From the IMG/VR virus record IMGVR_UViG_3300037245_001301, positions 1 through 23,858 of that record: a stretch of 23,858 nucleotides of DNA, one strand, 5' to 3'. The stretch comes from a virus. Below are positions 1 to 5,628 of the stretch, one piece after another. The notes beneath the pieces were generated by a model that saw only the letters and a list, made by a program, of their open reading frames with translations, was not told the DNA's origin and did not search any database. Position numbers and translations under genes: made by a program. Position 1 is the first letter of the stretch; every line of letters starts with the position of its first letter.

Positions 1-1165
1 CTTGGATGGCGGAGAGGGCCGACTTGGCAAGGGCCTTTCCGACTCTCTTGATCGTGGACGTTGGCGCCAGTTCGATGGGTCGATAGATCTTGTCTGGAAT
101 GTCCAGGCAGTCTTTCTTGGCGAGCGGGAGCACGAGACCGTCAAGCCGCTCATAGAGATAGGAGACCTCGTTCTTGCTCGGTACGAATTCGTGGTTGTCT
201 TCGCAGCCACCAAACATCTCGTCCATACCGTCGTCACCACCCAGGATGTGGATCTTGTGGTCTTCGTACTCTCCACACTTGTCGCATTTGTTCTCGTCGT
301 CTCTCCATGACTTCCGCTTCCAGAACTCGCCACTGGCCGTGAGTTGTTTCTCGAAGATGGCGAGCCGCCATTCAAACGCTTTGGCGTTGCCTTCCTTCAG
401 GAAACCAGGGTAGCAGACCTCAGCCTGTGCCCACCAGTTGACGGGCGACTTGGCGGCGGGGGAGCCCGTCATGAGGATGACGAAGGCGTCCCAGCCATGC
501 TCGGCTCGGATGCAGTCGGTGAGGTGCATGGCGGCCTTGGTCCGCTTGGACGTGGCGGTCTTGAGCCGAGGGGACTCATCGAAGACGACACCGCGAGGCG
601 CGGGGCTGCCGGGCGTCCACCGCTCCATCTCGATGCGAAGCCGCTCGTAAGTCATCATGCGAGGCATGACCTGAAGATTCCACTTCTCGAACTCCCGCTC
701 GACGGCGGCGAGACCAGACTTTGGACCCACCCACCACCAATCAAGCTCTCCGGACTTCTCCATGACCTCGATCGCGCTGAGCGTTTTGCCAACACCCATC
801 TCGGCAGCGAGGATCTTGTAGTGGTAAGACAGACAGTGATCGGCCATCAACTTCTGGTGCGTGAACAGCGGGCGACTGTACCCATAGTTCTTCAGCGGCT
901 GCTCCCAATTGGCGTACGGGTTTCCTCCCGTCATGAAGTCAAGCTGGAAGTTGTTGCGGCAGCAATCCTCGACCGACCACACCTTCCGCCCGTCGCCCGG
1001 AATGTAGCCGTGCCACTTCGAGCCCTTCATCGCCTTGATCTCATTCTTCAATTCAAAGGGAGCATCCACGAAGAAGATGCGGTCGTCGATGCGTTCGATC
1101 TTCGTAGGGACCCTGAGTTGAGTGCCCGAGCTAGTCGTCGTTATCAGCTTGATGGATTCAATCAT
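1..1165 (-). CDS. SNF2-like superfamily 2 DNA helicase/translocase, C-terminus outside window
   Basis: The frame is open for 388 codons and runs off the left edge, so the second RecA lobe is not visible. Residues 20-75 form a small domain (IFFVDAPFELKNEI, then GDGRKVWSV) resembling the HARP-like region often found before phage SNF2 ATPases. Q104 in RPLFTHQKLM suits a Q-like motif. Walker A is EMGVGKT (122-128), motif II is VVFDESPR (193-200) and motif III is MTGSPA (232-237). A CDKC pair at 294-297 with C321 suggests a zinc-binding insertion. Such enzymes use ATP to move along or remodel DNA in phage replication or recombination; the substrate is unknown here. The ATG overlaps the stop of the upstream gene as ATGA, so translation is probably coupled. 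Its first 12 codons are duplicated at 1590-1625. The family is well supported; the exact role is inferred. Confidence 0.85.
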   Translation of the reverse strand, partial: MIESIKLITTTSSGTQLRVPTKIERIDDRIFFVDAPFELKNEIKAMKGSKWHGYIPGDGRKVWSVEDCCRNNFQLDFMTGGNPYANWEQPLKNYGYSRPLFTHQKLMADHCLSYHYKILAAEMGVGKTLSAIEVMEKSGELDWWWVGPKSGLAAVEREFEKWNLQVMPRMMTYERLRIEMERWTPGSPAPRGVVFDESPRLKTATSKRTKAAMHLTDCIRAEHGWDAFVILMTGSPAAKSPVNWWAQAEVCYPGFLKEGNAKAFEWRLAIFEKQLTASGEFWKRKSWRDDENKCDKCGEYEDHKIHILGGDDGMDEMFGGCEDNHEFVPSKNEVSYLYERLDGLVLPLAKKDCLDIPDKIYRPIELAPTSTIKRVGKALAKSALSAIQ

Positions 1166-1169
1166 TGTT
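1131..1169. repeat. 39-bp direct repeat, copy A (helicase start)
   Basis: This is nearly identical to 1591-1629, with one mismatch (g1154 versus a1614) over 39 bp. Similarity continues imperfectly for about seven more bases at the left end. On the minus strand it holds the helicase start codon and the codons for MIESIKLITTTS. With copy B it brackets the Acb2/Tad1-like gene. Confidence 0.95.
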
Positions 1170-1548
1170 CGTTCGTGCCTTCAACACATCGCACCACCCG
1201 GCCGTGGGTTCGCTTGTGAAGCCACATCAAGGCCTCTTGGAGTTTCATCAACGCCCGAGCGTTTTCGTAGCAGGCAAACTCGCCTGACTGGAAGCCCAAG
1301 AGGCGGTCTTCGACAATGGCCAACAGGGCCTCATTGCTAACACCGTTGACCCCAACATCCTGGATTGGGCCGCATTGGAAGTCGATCTCACAGTCAACGG
1401 GTGTCCTCGCTAGTGATGTCCTCAAAGACTTCACGGGCGTCGTGATCTTGTATTGATGGCAGGCATTCCCTTGCCCTGGCTCGTCTGTGACCTCAATCCG
1501 CAGCGCTTCGTTCAGGCCGTTGACCTTGTGGCTCGTCAGTTCTCGCAT
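1162..1548 (-). CDS. Acb2/Tad1-hook domain protein, putative anti-CBASS/anti-Thoeris signal sponge
   Basis: This 128-aa protein shows the signature of the Acb2/Tad1 hook family in its C-terminal half: CGPIQDVGVNGVSNEALL (59-76), DRLLGFQSGEFACYEN (81-96), then a helix with LQEALMWLHKRT and the end RCVEGT. Family members from phages bind cyclic nucleotide signals (cyclic di- and trinucleotides for Acb2, glycocyclic ADP-ribose for Tad1), so that CBASS or Thoeris effectors are not triggered. The N-terminal part (SHKVNGLNEALRIEV, DEPGQGNACHQY) looks like the usual leader module of longer phage homologues. An AGGAG lies seven bases before the ATG, and the stop overlaps the helicase start as ATGA. 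The gene sits between two direct repeats. Family membership comes from remembered motif patterns; the ligand cannot be deduced. Confidence 0.8.
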   Translation of the reverse strand: MRELTSHKVNGLNEALRIEVTDEPGQGNACHQYKITTPVKSLRTSLARTPVDCEIDFQCGPIQDVGVNGVSNEALLAIVEDRLLGFQSGEFACYENARALMKLQEALMWLHKRTHGRVVRCVEGTNEQ

Positions 1549-1625
1549 CGTCGTCTCCTAATCTTCAAGTACCGTGTGGAGCGGCCCGTGCTAGTCGTCG
1601 TTATCAGCTTGATAGATTCAATCAT
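1536..1625 (-). pseudogene. Remnant of a duplicated helicase 5' end (29-codon ORF)
   Basis: The ORF begins MIESIKLITTTS, identical to the helicase N-terminus, then diverges (TGRSTRYLKIRRRR) and stops inside the start of the Acb2/Tad1-like gene. Its ATG overlaps the stop of the 92-aa gene upstream by eight bases, which may be how the intact helicase was originally joined to that gene. It could act as a translational coupling leader, since the AGGAG of the anti-defence gene lies inside it. A functional peptide is unlikely. Confidence 0.65.
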
Positions 1626-1629
1626 TGTT
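1591..1629. repeat. 39-bp direct repeat, copy B
   Basis: This is the partner of 1131-1169 at an offset of exactly 460 bp with a single mismatch. It spans the stop of the 92-aa gene and the start of the truncated helicase copy. Its position on one side of the anti-defence gene and copy A on the other suggests insertion by duplication or homologous exchange. Confidence 0.95.
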
Positions 1630-1896
1630 TGGCTCTTGGACTGTTGCCGCTATCTGGCTCGCCAGGTCCTGGACGAACAAAACGATCTCCGAGGCTGCCT
1701 GTCGATATTCTACGATCGCGGATGCCATCGGGCAGTCTGTGCTGTCATCCTCGCGGAGCGGAGTATGTTCTTTCAGCACCGGAGAGACGTTCTCCACAAA
1801 CACTGTCAGGGCTTTCTTCAAGTCCATAAGGTTTTCATCAAGCACGCAGCATAACCCAAGAGCCACTGGGTCCCGCTTCGTCTGGCATTTAGTCAT
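1618..1896 (-). CDS. Hypothetical 92-aa phage protein
   Basis: I do not recognise this protein. It is small and mostly helical in appearance: residues 20-40 (ENLMDLKKALTVFVENV) and 58-85 (a heptad-like run of Ala, Ile, Val and Gln) could form two amphipathic helices. There is no signal peptide, membrane segment or cysteine cluster. No strong Shine-Dalgarno precedes the ATG. A -10-like TAGAAT at 1913-1908 lies about 12 bases upstream without a convincing -35. It belongs to the leftward replication operon, 72 bases after the 170-aa gene, and its stop overlaps the start of the helicase remnant. Confidence 0.6.
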   Translation of the reverse strand: MTKCQTKRDPVALGLCCVLDENLMDLKKALTVFVENVSPVLKEHTPLREDDSTDCPMASAIVEYRQAASEIVLFVQDLASQIAATVQEPNND

Positions 1897-1968
1897 ACTG
1901 GTCTCACATTCTAAGTGGTTAAGTGCTAAGTCCCGCTAGCTCAAGTATCCCATGCGGAGCGGCTTGTG

Positions 1969-2481
1969 TCAAGAGGGTTTGTGTTCCAGAAGGAAAGTTG
2001 TGTCGCGTCGGTTCGGCTTGGACTTCGCGTTGAACAGTGCGGCGAGGCCAAGCGATTTGAACTTCGTGTAGACTCCGTTGTAGACCTCGCGGGTGCCCCG
2101 GCTCACCTCCGGTTGGCAACCCCGCAACACGGCGTCCCGCCACTGTGCTAGGGAGCCCGATATGAAGAGGGCGAGATAGTCGCGCTCAACCGTCTCAACC
2201 ATCACAGACGGCATACCCGCCACCTCCAAGACCTCCGCCGCATCGCGATCGTTGCACGCGACGATGAAGCCAGCGTGGAAGAGATTAGTGTATGGCCGGA
2301 TGTCTTCGGCCACCTTCGCCTGCGGGTTCTTCATGTTGGCGATGCACAGCATGTGGTGCAAGGGCGGCTCATGGCCCTGGCGGTCGGCCTCGCCCGCAAG
2401 GTTTCGATCAAACGCCTGCCGACCGAGGGGCAGTAACGTCTTCAGGTCGACGTTGGAAAACTGTACTAAGGCTACACTCAT
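1969..2481 (-). CDS. Hypothetical 170-aa phage protein
   Basis: I do not recognise this with confidence. It reads as a compact soluble protein: a hydrophobic start (SVALVQFSNVDLKTLLPL), a middle with VAEDIRPYTNLFHAGFIVACNDRD, and a C-terminal YLALFISGSLAQWRDAV segment followed by a basic tail. The last segment faintly recalls helices of FAD-dependent thymidylate synthases (ThyX), but the ThyX signature is absent, so I do not assign that. I chose the ATG at 2481 because it overlaps the previous stop as ATGA and has AGGA six bases upstream. An ATG five codons earlier (2496) is possible. Confidence 0.7.
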   Translation of the reverse strand: MSVALVQFSNVDLKTLLPLGRQAFDRNLAGEADRQGHEPPLHHMLCIANMKNPQAKVAEDIRPYTNLFHAGFIVACNDRDAAEVLEVAGMPSVMVETVERDYLALFISGSLAQWRDAVLRGCQPEVSRGTREVYNGVYTKFKSLGLAALFNAKSKPNRRDTTFLLEHKPS

Positions 2482-2726
2482 TTCAATCCTAACCATTGCT
2501 CGTCGAAGTCATTCAGCGCGAGTGCAGGGGAGTCCCCTCGACCCACAAGCGGCTCGCCTTCAGGGCATTTGAATTCTGCTATCCAAGACACCCCGTCATT
2601 GTAGACCGGTATGTGAAACCTCCGGTGCGGCAGGAGTAGCCTCGCGCACGCGAGAGTTTCGTGTTTCGCTGCCGCTAGTTGCTCATGCGCTATCTGCACT
2701 CTGGCGTGTACCTCCGCCAGTTCCAT
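2478..2726 (-). CDS. Hypothetical 82-aa phage protein
   Basis: This short protein has an N-terminal helix rich in Ala and Glu (residues 1-24) followed by a beta-like part: RRFHIPVYNDGVSWIAEF, then CPEGEPLVGRGDSPALAL and a Trp near the end. The pattern of an aromatic beta strand followed by a short helix resembles HicB-like or double-stranded RNA-binding-like small folds, but this is only a resemblance. Its start lies inside the end of the preceding gene by 44 bases. A GTG at 2741 in the same frame is an alternative start. Its stop is coupled as ATGA to the next gene. Confidence 0.6.
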   Translation of the reverse strand: MELAEVHARVQIAHEQLAAAKHETLACARLLLPHRRFHIPVYNDGVSWIAEFKCPEGEPLVGRGDSPALALNDFDEQWLGLK

Positions 2727-3024
2727 TTGGGCTTTTGCCACTTTGAGGCGATGGAGTTGGTCGCGGTGGGAAGAATCCGAATTGTTCGTGGTGTTCGGTT
2801 CCGTGCTTGACTGCGAAGAGGGCTGCCCAGACGGCGGCTCCAAGTTGTGGTCCAGAGTAGGGTTCATTGATCTTGTACTCAGAAGAGGTGTTTTTGCAGT
2901 GTGCTTGAACGACGAAGGAGCCCGCGACATCGACGACGATGGTGAAGGTGATGTCGTTGGCAGCACACCATCCAAGGACTCTAAAGAGATCGGAGTCGGG
3001 TTTGGAGTCTTGTGTCAGGTCCAT
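2683..3024 (-). CDS. Hypothetical 113-aa phage protein
   Basis: The N-terminal 80 residues look like a small alpha/beta domain (FRVLGWCAANDITFTIVVDVAGSF at 14-37, then VWAALFAVKHG). The last 30 residues are Pro-, Ser- and Gly-rich and probably disordered. I do not recognise the family. The ATG at 3024 lacks a Shine-Dalgarno and is directly preceded by six tandem AAGCA units and a 12-bp hairpin, so its expression may be controlled unusually. An in-frame TTG at 3084 lies in the hairpin loop and is an unlikely start. Its end overlaps the next gene by 44 bases. Confidence 0.6.
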   Translation of the reverse strand: MDLTQDSKPDSDLFRVLGWCAANDITFTIVVDVAGSFVVQAHCKNTSSEYKINEPYSGPQLGAAVWAALFAVKHGTEHHEQFGFFPPRPTPSPQSGKSPNGTGGGTRQSADSA

Positions 3025-3026
3025 AG

Positions 3027-3056
3027 TGCTTTGCTTTGCTTTGCTTTGCTTTGCTT
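3027..3056. repeat. Pentanucleotide tandem repeat (TGCTT)6
   Basis: Six perfect TGCTT units (AAGCA on the minus strand) are followed by two degenerate copies to 3065. The tract ends two bases before the minus-strand ATG at 3024, where a ribosome binding site would be expected. Slippage would change the spacing upstream of the start in steps of five bases. Confidence 0.95.
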
Positions 3057-3070
3057 TGATTTGATGAAGC

Positions 3071-3097
3071 CGCGAGGCTCCCAATGGGAGCCTCGCG
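3071..3097 (-). promoter_or_regulatory. Perfect 12-bp stem-loop (possible terminator or attenuator)
   Basis: CGCGAGGCTCCC and its exact complement flank a three-base loop. The stem is GC-rich and lies 50 bases after the 236-aa gene and just before the AAGCA tract. No run of U follows on either strand, so a classic intrinsic terminator is not shown; mRNA stabilisation or attenuation is equally possible. Confidence 0.7.
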
Positions 3098-3147
3098 AAC
3101 CTCCGCCGCGTGAGCGATCGCTAACCGCTACGTGCGACGATGAAAGA

Positions 3148-3858
3148 TCAGCGAGCGCGCTTCTTCGTAGCCTGATCCTCTTCGGGGACCTTCTCCGCAC
3201 CCTTCGGGGGGTTGAGGAACTTCTCACGCTCTTCGAGCAACTGGTCAGCCGTGACCTTAATGTTGGCCGGGTCAAAAGCCTCGGAGCACTTCGTCACAAC
3301 GGGGACATGCCAGGCGAAGTCGGGCTTCTTCACATAGCGAATGTTCAGCGTCGCGGGGGCAGGATTACCCTCGTTTTCCTCGGTCGGCAGAAACGGCTTC
3401 AGCTTGCCAGCTTCGTTGCGGCCAGACTTGTTGCCGAAGAAGAGTTCCAACAGCCTGCCGGTGCTGCGTTCGAGAACGAGGAACGACGGGCCCCACACGC
3501 AGCCCGTATTCTTCGGGGCGTTCTTGATCCGCTGAAACTCTGGATCTTTCGTGTCGTAAACGGCCACGATGGCTTCCTTGTCGGACATATCCAATGCCTT
3601 CGGGCGAACTGCATACGGCACGACGTCAATCGACTCACCGAGATCATCGATCTCCTCGCCGCCGGGCTGGGGAATCCCCCAGTGGCCAGGGGCGATCTTG
3701 CCCGTGTCCACATACTTGCCCTTGGTGATTAGCTGGACGCGAGAGAGAAACTCCGAGCCCTTGGCGACTTCGTCGAGGGTGGTCAGTTGATCTTCGGTGA
3801 CGACGGGAAGGTTGACTTTGAAAGGCACAAGTTCATTCGATTTGGTTTTATTCGACAT
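3148..3858 (-). CDS. Hypothetical 236-aa phage replication-region protein
   Basis: I do not recognise a named family. The protein is soluble and mixed alpha/beta, with conserved-looking blocks LSRVQLITKGKYVDTGKIAP (38-57), HWGIPQPGGEEIDDLGE (59-75), CVWGPSFLVLERSTGRLLE (119-137) and FAWHVPVVTKCSEAF. The C-terminal 35 residues are highly charged and end KKRAR. Its length and place between a ParB-like gene and a helicase would suit a DNA-binding accessory protein. A single-strand binding protein is possible, but phage SSBs of the T7 gp2.5 type end in an acidic tail and this one ends basic. GGAG lies nine bases before the ATG, which overlaps the ParB-like gene by 11 bases. Confidence 0.75.
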   Translation of the reverse strand: MSNKTKSNELVPFKVNLPVVTEDQLTTLDEVAKGSEFLSRVQLITKGKYVDTGKIAPGHWGIPQPGGEEIDDLGESIDVVPYAVRPKALDMSDKEAIVAVYDTKDPEFQRIKNAPKNTGCVWGPSFLVLERSTGRLLELFFGNKSGRNEAGKLKPFLPTEENEGNPAPATLNIRYVKKPDFAWHVPVVTKCSEAFDPANIKVTADQLLEEREKFLNPPKGAEKVPEEDQATKKRAR

Positions 3859-4801
3859 GGTTTCGATCTCCAGATTCCAAATGTGGTCTCACAAATTGTT
3901 CAATTAACGCACGAGTCATTTCTTGATGTTGTTTTCGGGTTACTGCTCGCTCTTCATTCTTATCCTCCTTTTTTCCGGCCCTTCTGTTCTTGACCGCGAC
4001 GGGGTCAATAGAAAATACCCAGGCGAGACACGCACGCCAGCCGTCTAGTGCAGTCTTCGCCCCTGCGGCCTTCAGAACAGGCTTTGCGTTCTGGGGCTTC
4101 ACCGCTTCACGCTTCAACACGTTGACGGCTCGCAGGTGGGGTTGCACGACCCCGTCGACCTTGTCTTCTTCATGTACGCGCTGAAGGTACGCCTTGAAAT
4201 CACGCAAGGCGTGCTGAGCACGCTCGACGAACTGTGGCTGCTCTAAGGCGACCGCGTCGTCAACAAACTTCGGCTGCAAGTCCTCTGGCAGGTTTGCCAA
4301 AGCGAGAGCGGCCTGCATTTTGATTTCGCCCTGCTCGACAGGGGTTCGAGCTTCTTCACACAGGCGATTGAGTTGAAGCTGATCGCGAATCCAGCTTTGA
4401 CTCTTGTCGATCAGGTCTGACAGTTGAACAATCGTCAGGCCATCCTCCATGAGAAGCTTCAGTCGCCTGGCGTACTCAAATGTCTGCGTCCTCGGGCGGA
4501 TGGAGTTGAGCTTCAGTTGGATAACGAGAACTTCGTGGTCAGTCATCTCCTTTATCATAACAGGGATTGTGTCCAGGCCATTCTCTCTTGCCACCTCGTA
4601 GCGATGCCAGCCTTCGACGATCTCGTAGTCGTAGCCGATGCTCGGGTCGCACGGCCGCACGAGGATTGGCTGAAGGACACCGTCTTTCCGAACCGATTCA
4701 AGCAGTTCGATGTATTCCGGCGAGTCGCGGCGCACTGGCCGGAGACTGGTCTTCGGCCGCATGATGTGTTGAATCGGGACTTCTTTTTGGTTGCTGCTCA
4801 T
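3848..4801 (-). CDS. ParB/Spo0J-like DNA-binding protein
   Basis: This 317-aa protein has the ParB N-terminal nucleotide-binding fold: the start VPIQHIMRP, then SVRKDGVLQPILVRP (36-50) and YEIVEGWHRYEVARENG (59-75). EGWHR takes the place of the usual GERR/GHRR phosphate-binding motif. Residues 115-160 (LTIVQLSDLIDKSQSWIRDQ) form the helix-turn-helix expected to bind a parS-like site. The C-terminal third is Lys/Arg-rich (RRAGKKEDKNEER at about 276-288). ParB-like proteins in phages act in partition, in transcription control or as nucleases. No ParA lies in the window, so regulation or replication is as likely as partition. The ATG overlaps the upstream stop as TAATG. The dyad-rich intergenic region about 300 bp upstream is a candidate target. 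Confidence 0.85.
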   Translation of the reverse strand: MSSNQKEVPIQHIMRPKTSLRPVRRDSPEYIELLESVRKDGVLQPILVRPCDPSIGYDYEIVEGWHRYEVARENGLDTIPVMIKEMTDHEVLVIQLKLNSIRPRTQTFEYARRLKLLMEDGLTIVQLSDLIDKSQSWIRDQLQLNRLCEEARTPVEQGEIKMQAALALANLPEDLQPKFVDDAVALEQPQFVERAQHALRDFKAYLQRVHEEDKVDGVVQPHLRAVNVLKREAVKPQNAKPVLKAAGAKTALDGWRACLAWVFSIDPVAVKNRRAGKKEDKNEERAVTRKQHQEMTRALIEQFVRPHLESGDRNHVE

Positions 4802-5073
4802 TACTCTATATTATAGGAGTTTTGAAAGACTTTCGGCCGCCCGCTCCCGGCCGCCGCATCAAATGCCCGAGACTGTTTGTTGATCATATCTTGTTCGTGG
4901 CGCCCGGCCAAAACCAGTAAAGCTCTAAGAGTCTCCCGGCCCACAACCGTGGGAGGGACTGGAAGCTTGACAAAAGCGGTGCCGTGCCTGAAACAGATGT
5001 CCGCATCAACCGGCTCACAACGATCATCGAGTGCATTGAGCTTCACAGTTATCATATCAAGCGTCTTACTCAT
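4801..5073 (-). CDS. Hypothetical 90-aa phage protein, first gene of leftward operon
   Basis: I do not recognise this small protein. It begins MSKTLDMITVKLNALDD, has a beta-like centre (ICFRHGTAFVKLPVPPTVVG), a helix (RETLRALLVLAGRHEQDM) and a polar end with RPKVFQNS. I chose the ATG at 5073 because GGAG lies nine bases upstream. An in-frame ATG at 5109 would add 12 residues and lies only about 13 bases from the predicted transcription start. It is the first gene read from the leftward promoter at 5129-5156, so it may be an early regulator, but no DNA-binding motif is visible. Its stop is coupled to the ParB-like gene. Confidence 0.65.
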   Translation of the reverse strand: MSKTLDMITVKLNALDDRCEPVDADICFRHGTAFVKLPVPPTVVGRETLRALLVLAGRHEQDMINKQSRAFDAAAGSGRPKVFQNSYNIE

Positions 5074-5128
5074 TTGAATCTGCTCCAGGAGTCGCTTCGT
5101 GTCACACATTCTTCATTGCTCTACCTAT

Positions 5129-5156
5129 ATTGTAGCAACTTTCGTCGATTCGGCAA
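5129..5156 (-). promoter_or_regulatory. Leftward sigma70-like promoter
   Basis: On the minus strand a -35 TTGCCG (5156-5151) and a -10 TACAAT (5134-5129) are separated by 16 bases, with transcription expected to start near 5122. The promoter is an inverted near-copy of the rightward one at 5566-5593: over 33 bases both share GGTTGCCGAA and TTGCTACAATATA. It would drive the leftward replication operon. Confidence 0.75.
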
Positions 5157-5210
5157 CCACAATCCGGCAAATGCCGAGTTTTTCCAGGTGGGTCGGGCAT
5201 GCCGAAACCT

Positions 5211-5306
5211 GCGCCGGAGGGCGGAGCTTCGGAAGACCCCCTAGTGAAATCCTTGCGACTAACAAGGATTTCTCACATACCTCTTTTGTAGCTCCGGCTC
5301 CGGCGC
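5211..5306. repeat. Nested inverted repeats near the leftward promoter
   Basis: GCGCCGGAG followed by CGGAGCT (5211-5228) is mirrored at 5290-5306 with one small indel. Inside lies a stem GAAATCCTTG (5246-5255) and CAAGGATTTC (5263-5272) with a seven-base loop. Short dyads at 5165-5176 and 5196-5203 lie just outside. An alternative pairing joins CTAGTGA (5241-5247) with 5314-5320. No coding frame is credible here. Confidence 0.75.
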
Positions 5307-5357
5307 TTGAAAATCACTAGTTGTAAAGTGTTGTAGGATAACAGTTTAAGATACCTG

Positions 5358-5528
5358 CCACCCACCGGAGGGAGCGGAATGGCGCGCGCCGTTCCGCCCC
5401 CTATCATGGGGTATTACAAGCAAAGTGAGGGAGGGACGAACCCCGAAGGAGTGGCCCACCCGCCCGCCCATTTGGGTGGTCGACCGCCGGAAGCTCCGGC
5501 GCCATTCCGGGATACCTCCGGTGGGTGG
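5358..5528. repeat. Long interrupted inverted repeat (25 paired bases, about 113-bp loop)
   Basis: The outer arms CCACCCACCGGAGG (5358-5371) and CCTCCGGTGGGTGG (5515-5528) are exact complements. The inner arms CGGAATGGCGC (5375-5385) and GCGCCATTCCG (5499-5509) are also exact, with only three and five unpaired bases between inner and outer arms. The loop holds further dyads, including GCCGGA/TCCGGC at 5486-5500. Confidence 0.9.
5374..5397. repeat. 24-bp near-perfect palindrome
   Basis: The two 12-base halves, GCGGAATGGCGC and GCGCCGTTCCGC, are complementary except for one pair (t5380 with g5391), with no loop. It overlaps the left arm of the larger inverted repeat, so the two structures are alternatives. 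A dimeric DNA-binding protein site is plausible. Confidence 0.85.
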
Positions 5529-5555
5529 GAAGCCATAGAAATTCACCTTGTGCCG

Positions 5556-5583
5556 GTTTTCATGGTTGCCGAACCATGAAAAC
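5556..5583. promoter_or_regulatory. Operator-like 12-bp perfect dyad over the rightward -35
   Basis: GTTTTCATGGTT and AACCATGAAAAC flank GCCG. The dyad covers the -35 box (5566-5571) and much of the spacer, where a bound dimer would block RNA polymerase. The leftward promoter has only a degenerate form of this dyad, so the two promoters may respond differently. Confidence 0.75.
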
Positions 5584-5593
5584 TTGCTACAAT
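5566..5593 (+). promoter_or_regulatory. Rightward sigma70-like promoter
   Basis: The -35 TTGCCG (5566-5571) matches TTGACA at four positions. The -10 TACAAT (5588-5593) matches TATAAT at five. The spacer is 16 bases. Transcription should start near 5600, 29 bases before the primase-helicase ATG. It is mirrored by the leftward promoter at 5129-5156. Confidence 0.78.
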
Positions 5594-5628
5594 ATAAGCA
5601 GACACTTCGAGAATCGGACGGAGCTTGC

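Larger units (their letters stand above)
5074..5628. other. Dyad-rich divergent intergenic region, candidate origin/operator
   Basis: This is the only stretch over 300 bases without a convincing gene. It lies between the ParB-like gene side and the primase-helicase gene and is bounded by two divergent promoters. It is filled with inverted repeats of 9 to 14 bp, a 24-bp near-palindrome and a 12-bp operator-like dyad. The position beside the primase-helicase suggests a replication origin or a control switch. Short frames crossing it show no ribosome binding site or protein-like composition. Confidence 0.6.

Noticed and set aside
344-1219. Long plus-strand frame of 291 codons opposite the helicase
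   Set aside because: The minus strand in the same place encodes clear helicase motifs; the plus-strand translation has no recognisable domain and no ribosome binding site.
1969-2481. ThyX thymidylate synthase
   Set aside because: Only a faint resemblance in one helix; the ThyX signature residues are absent.
2743-3732. Plus-strand frame of 329 codons
   Set aside because: It crosses the tandem repeat and hairpin and lies opposite two coupled minus-strand genes; the composition is not protein-like.
5358-5528. Insertion sequence or integrase attachment site
   Set aside because: Inverted arms are present, but there is no transposase or integrase and no direct target duplication around them.
5548-5628. 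Earlier start of the primase-helicase frame
   Set aside because: It would begin upstream of the predicted promoter -10 and lacks a ribosome binding site.
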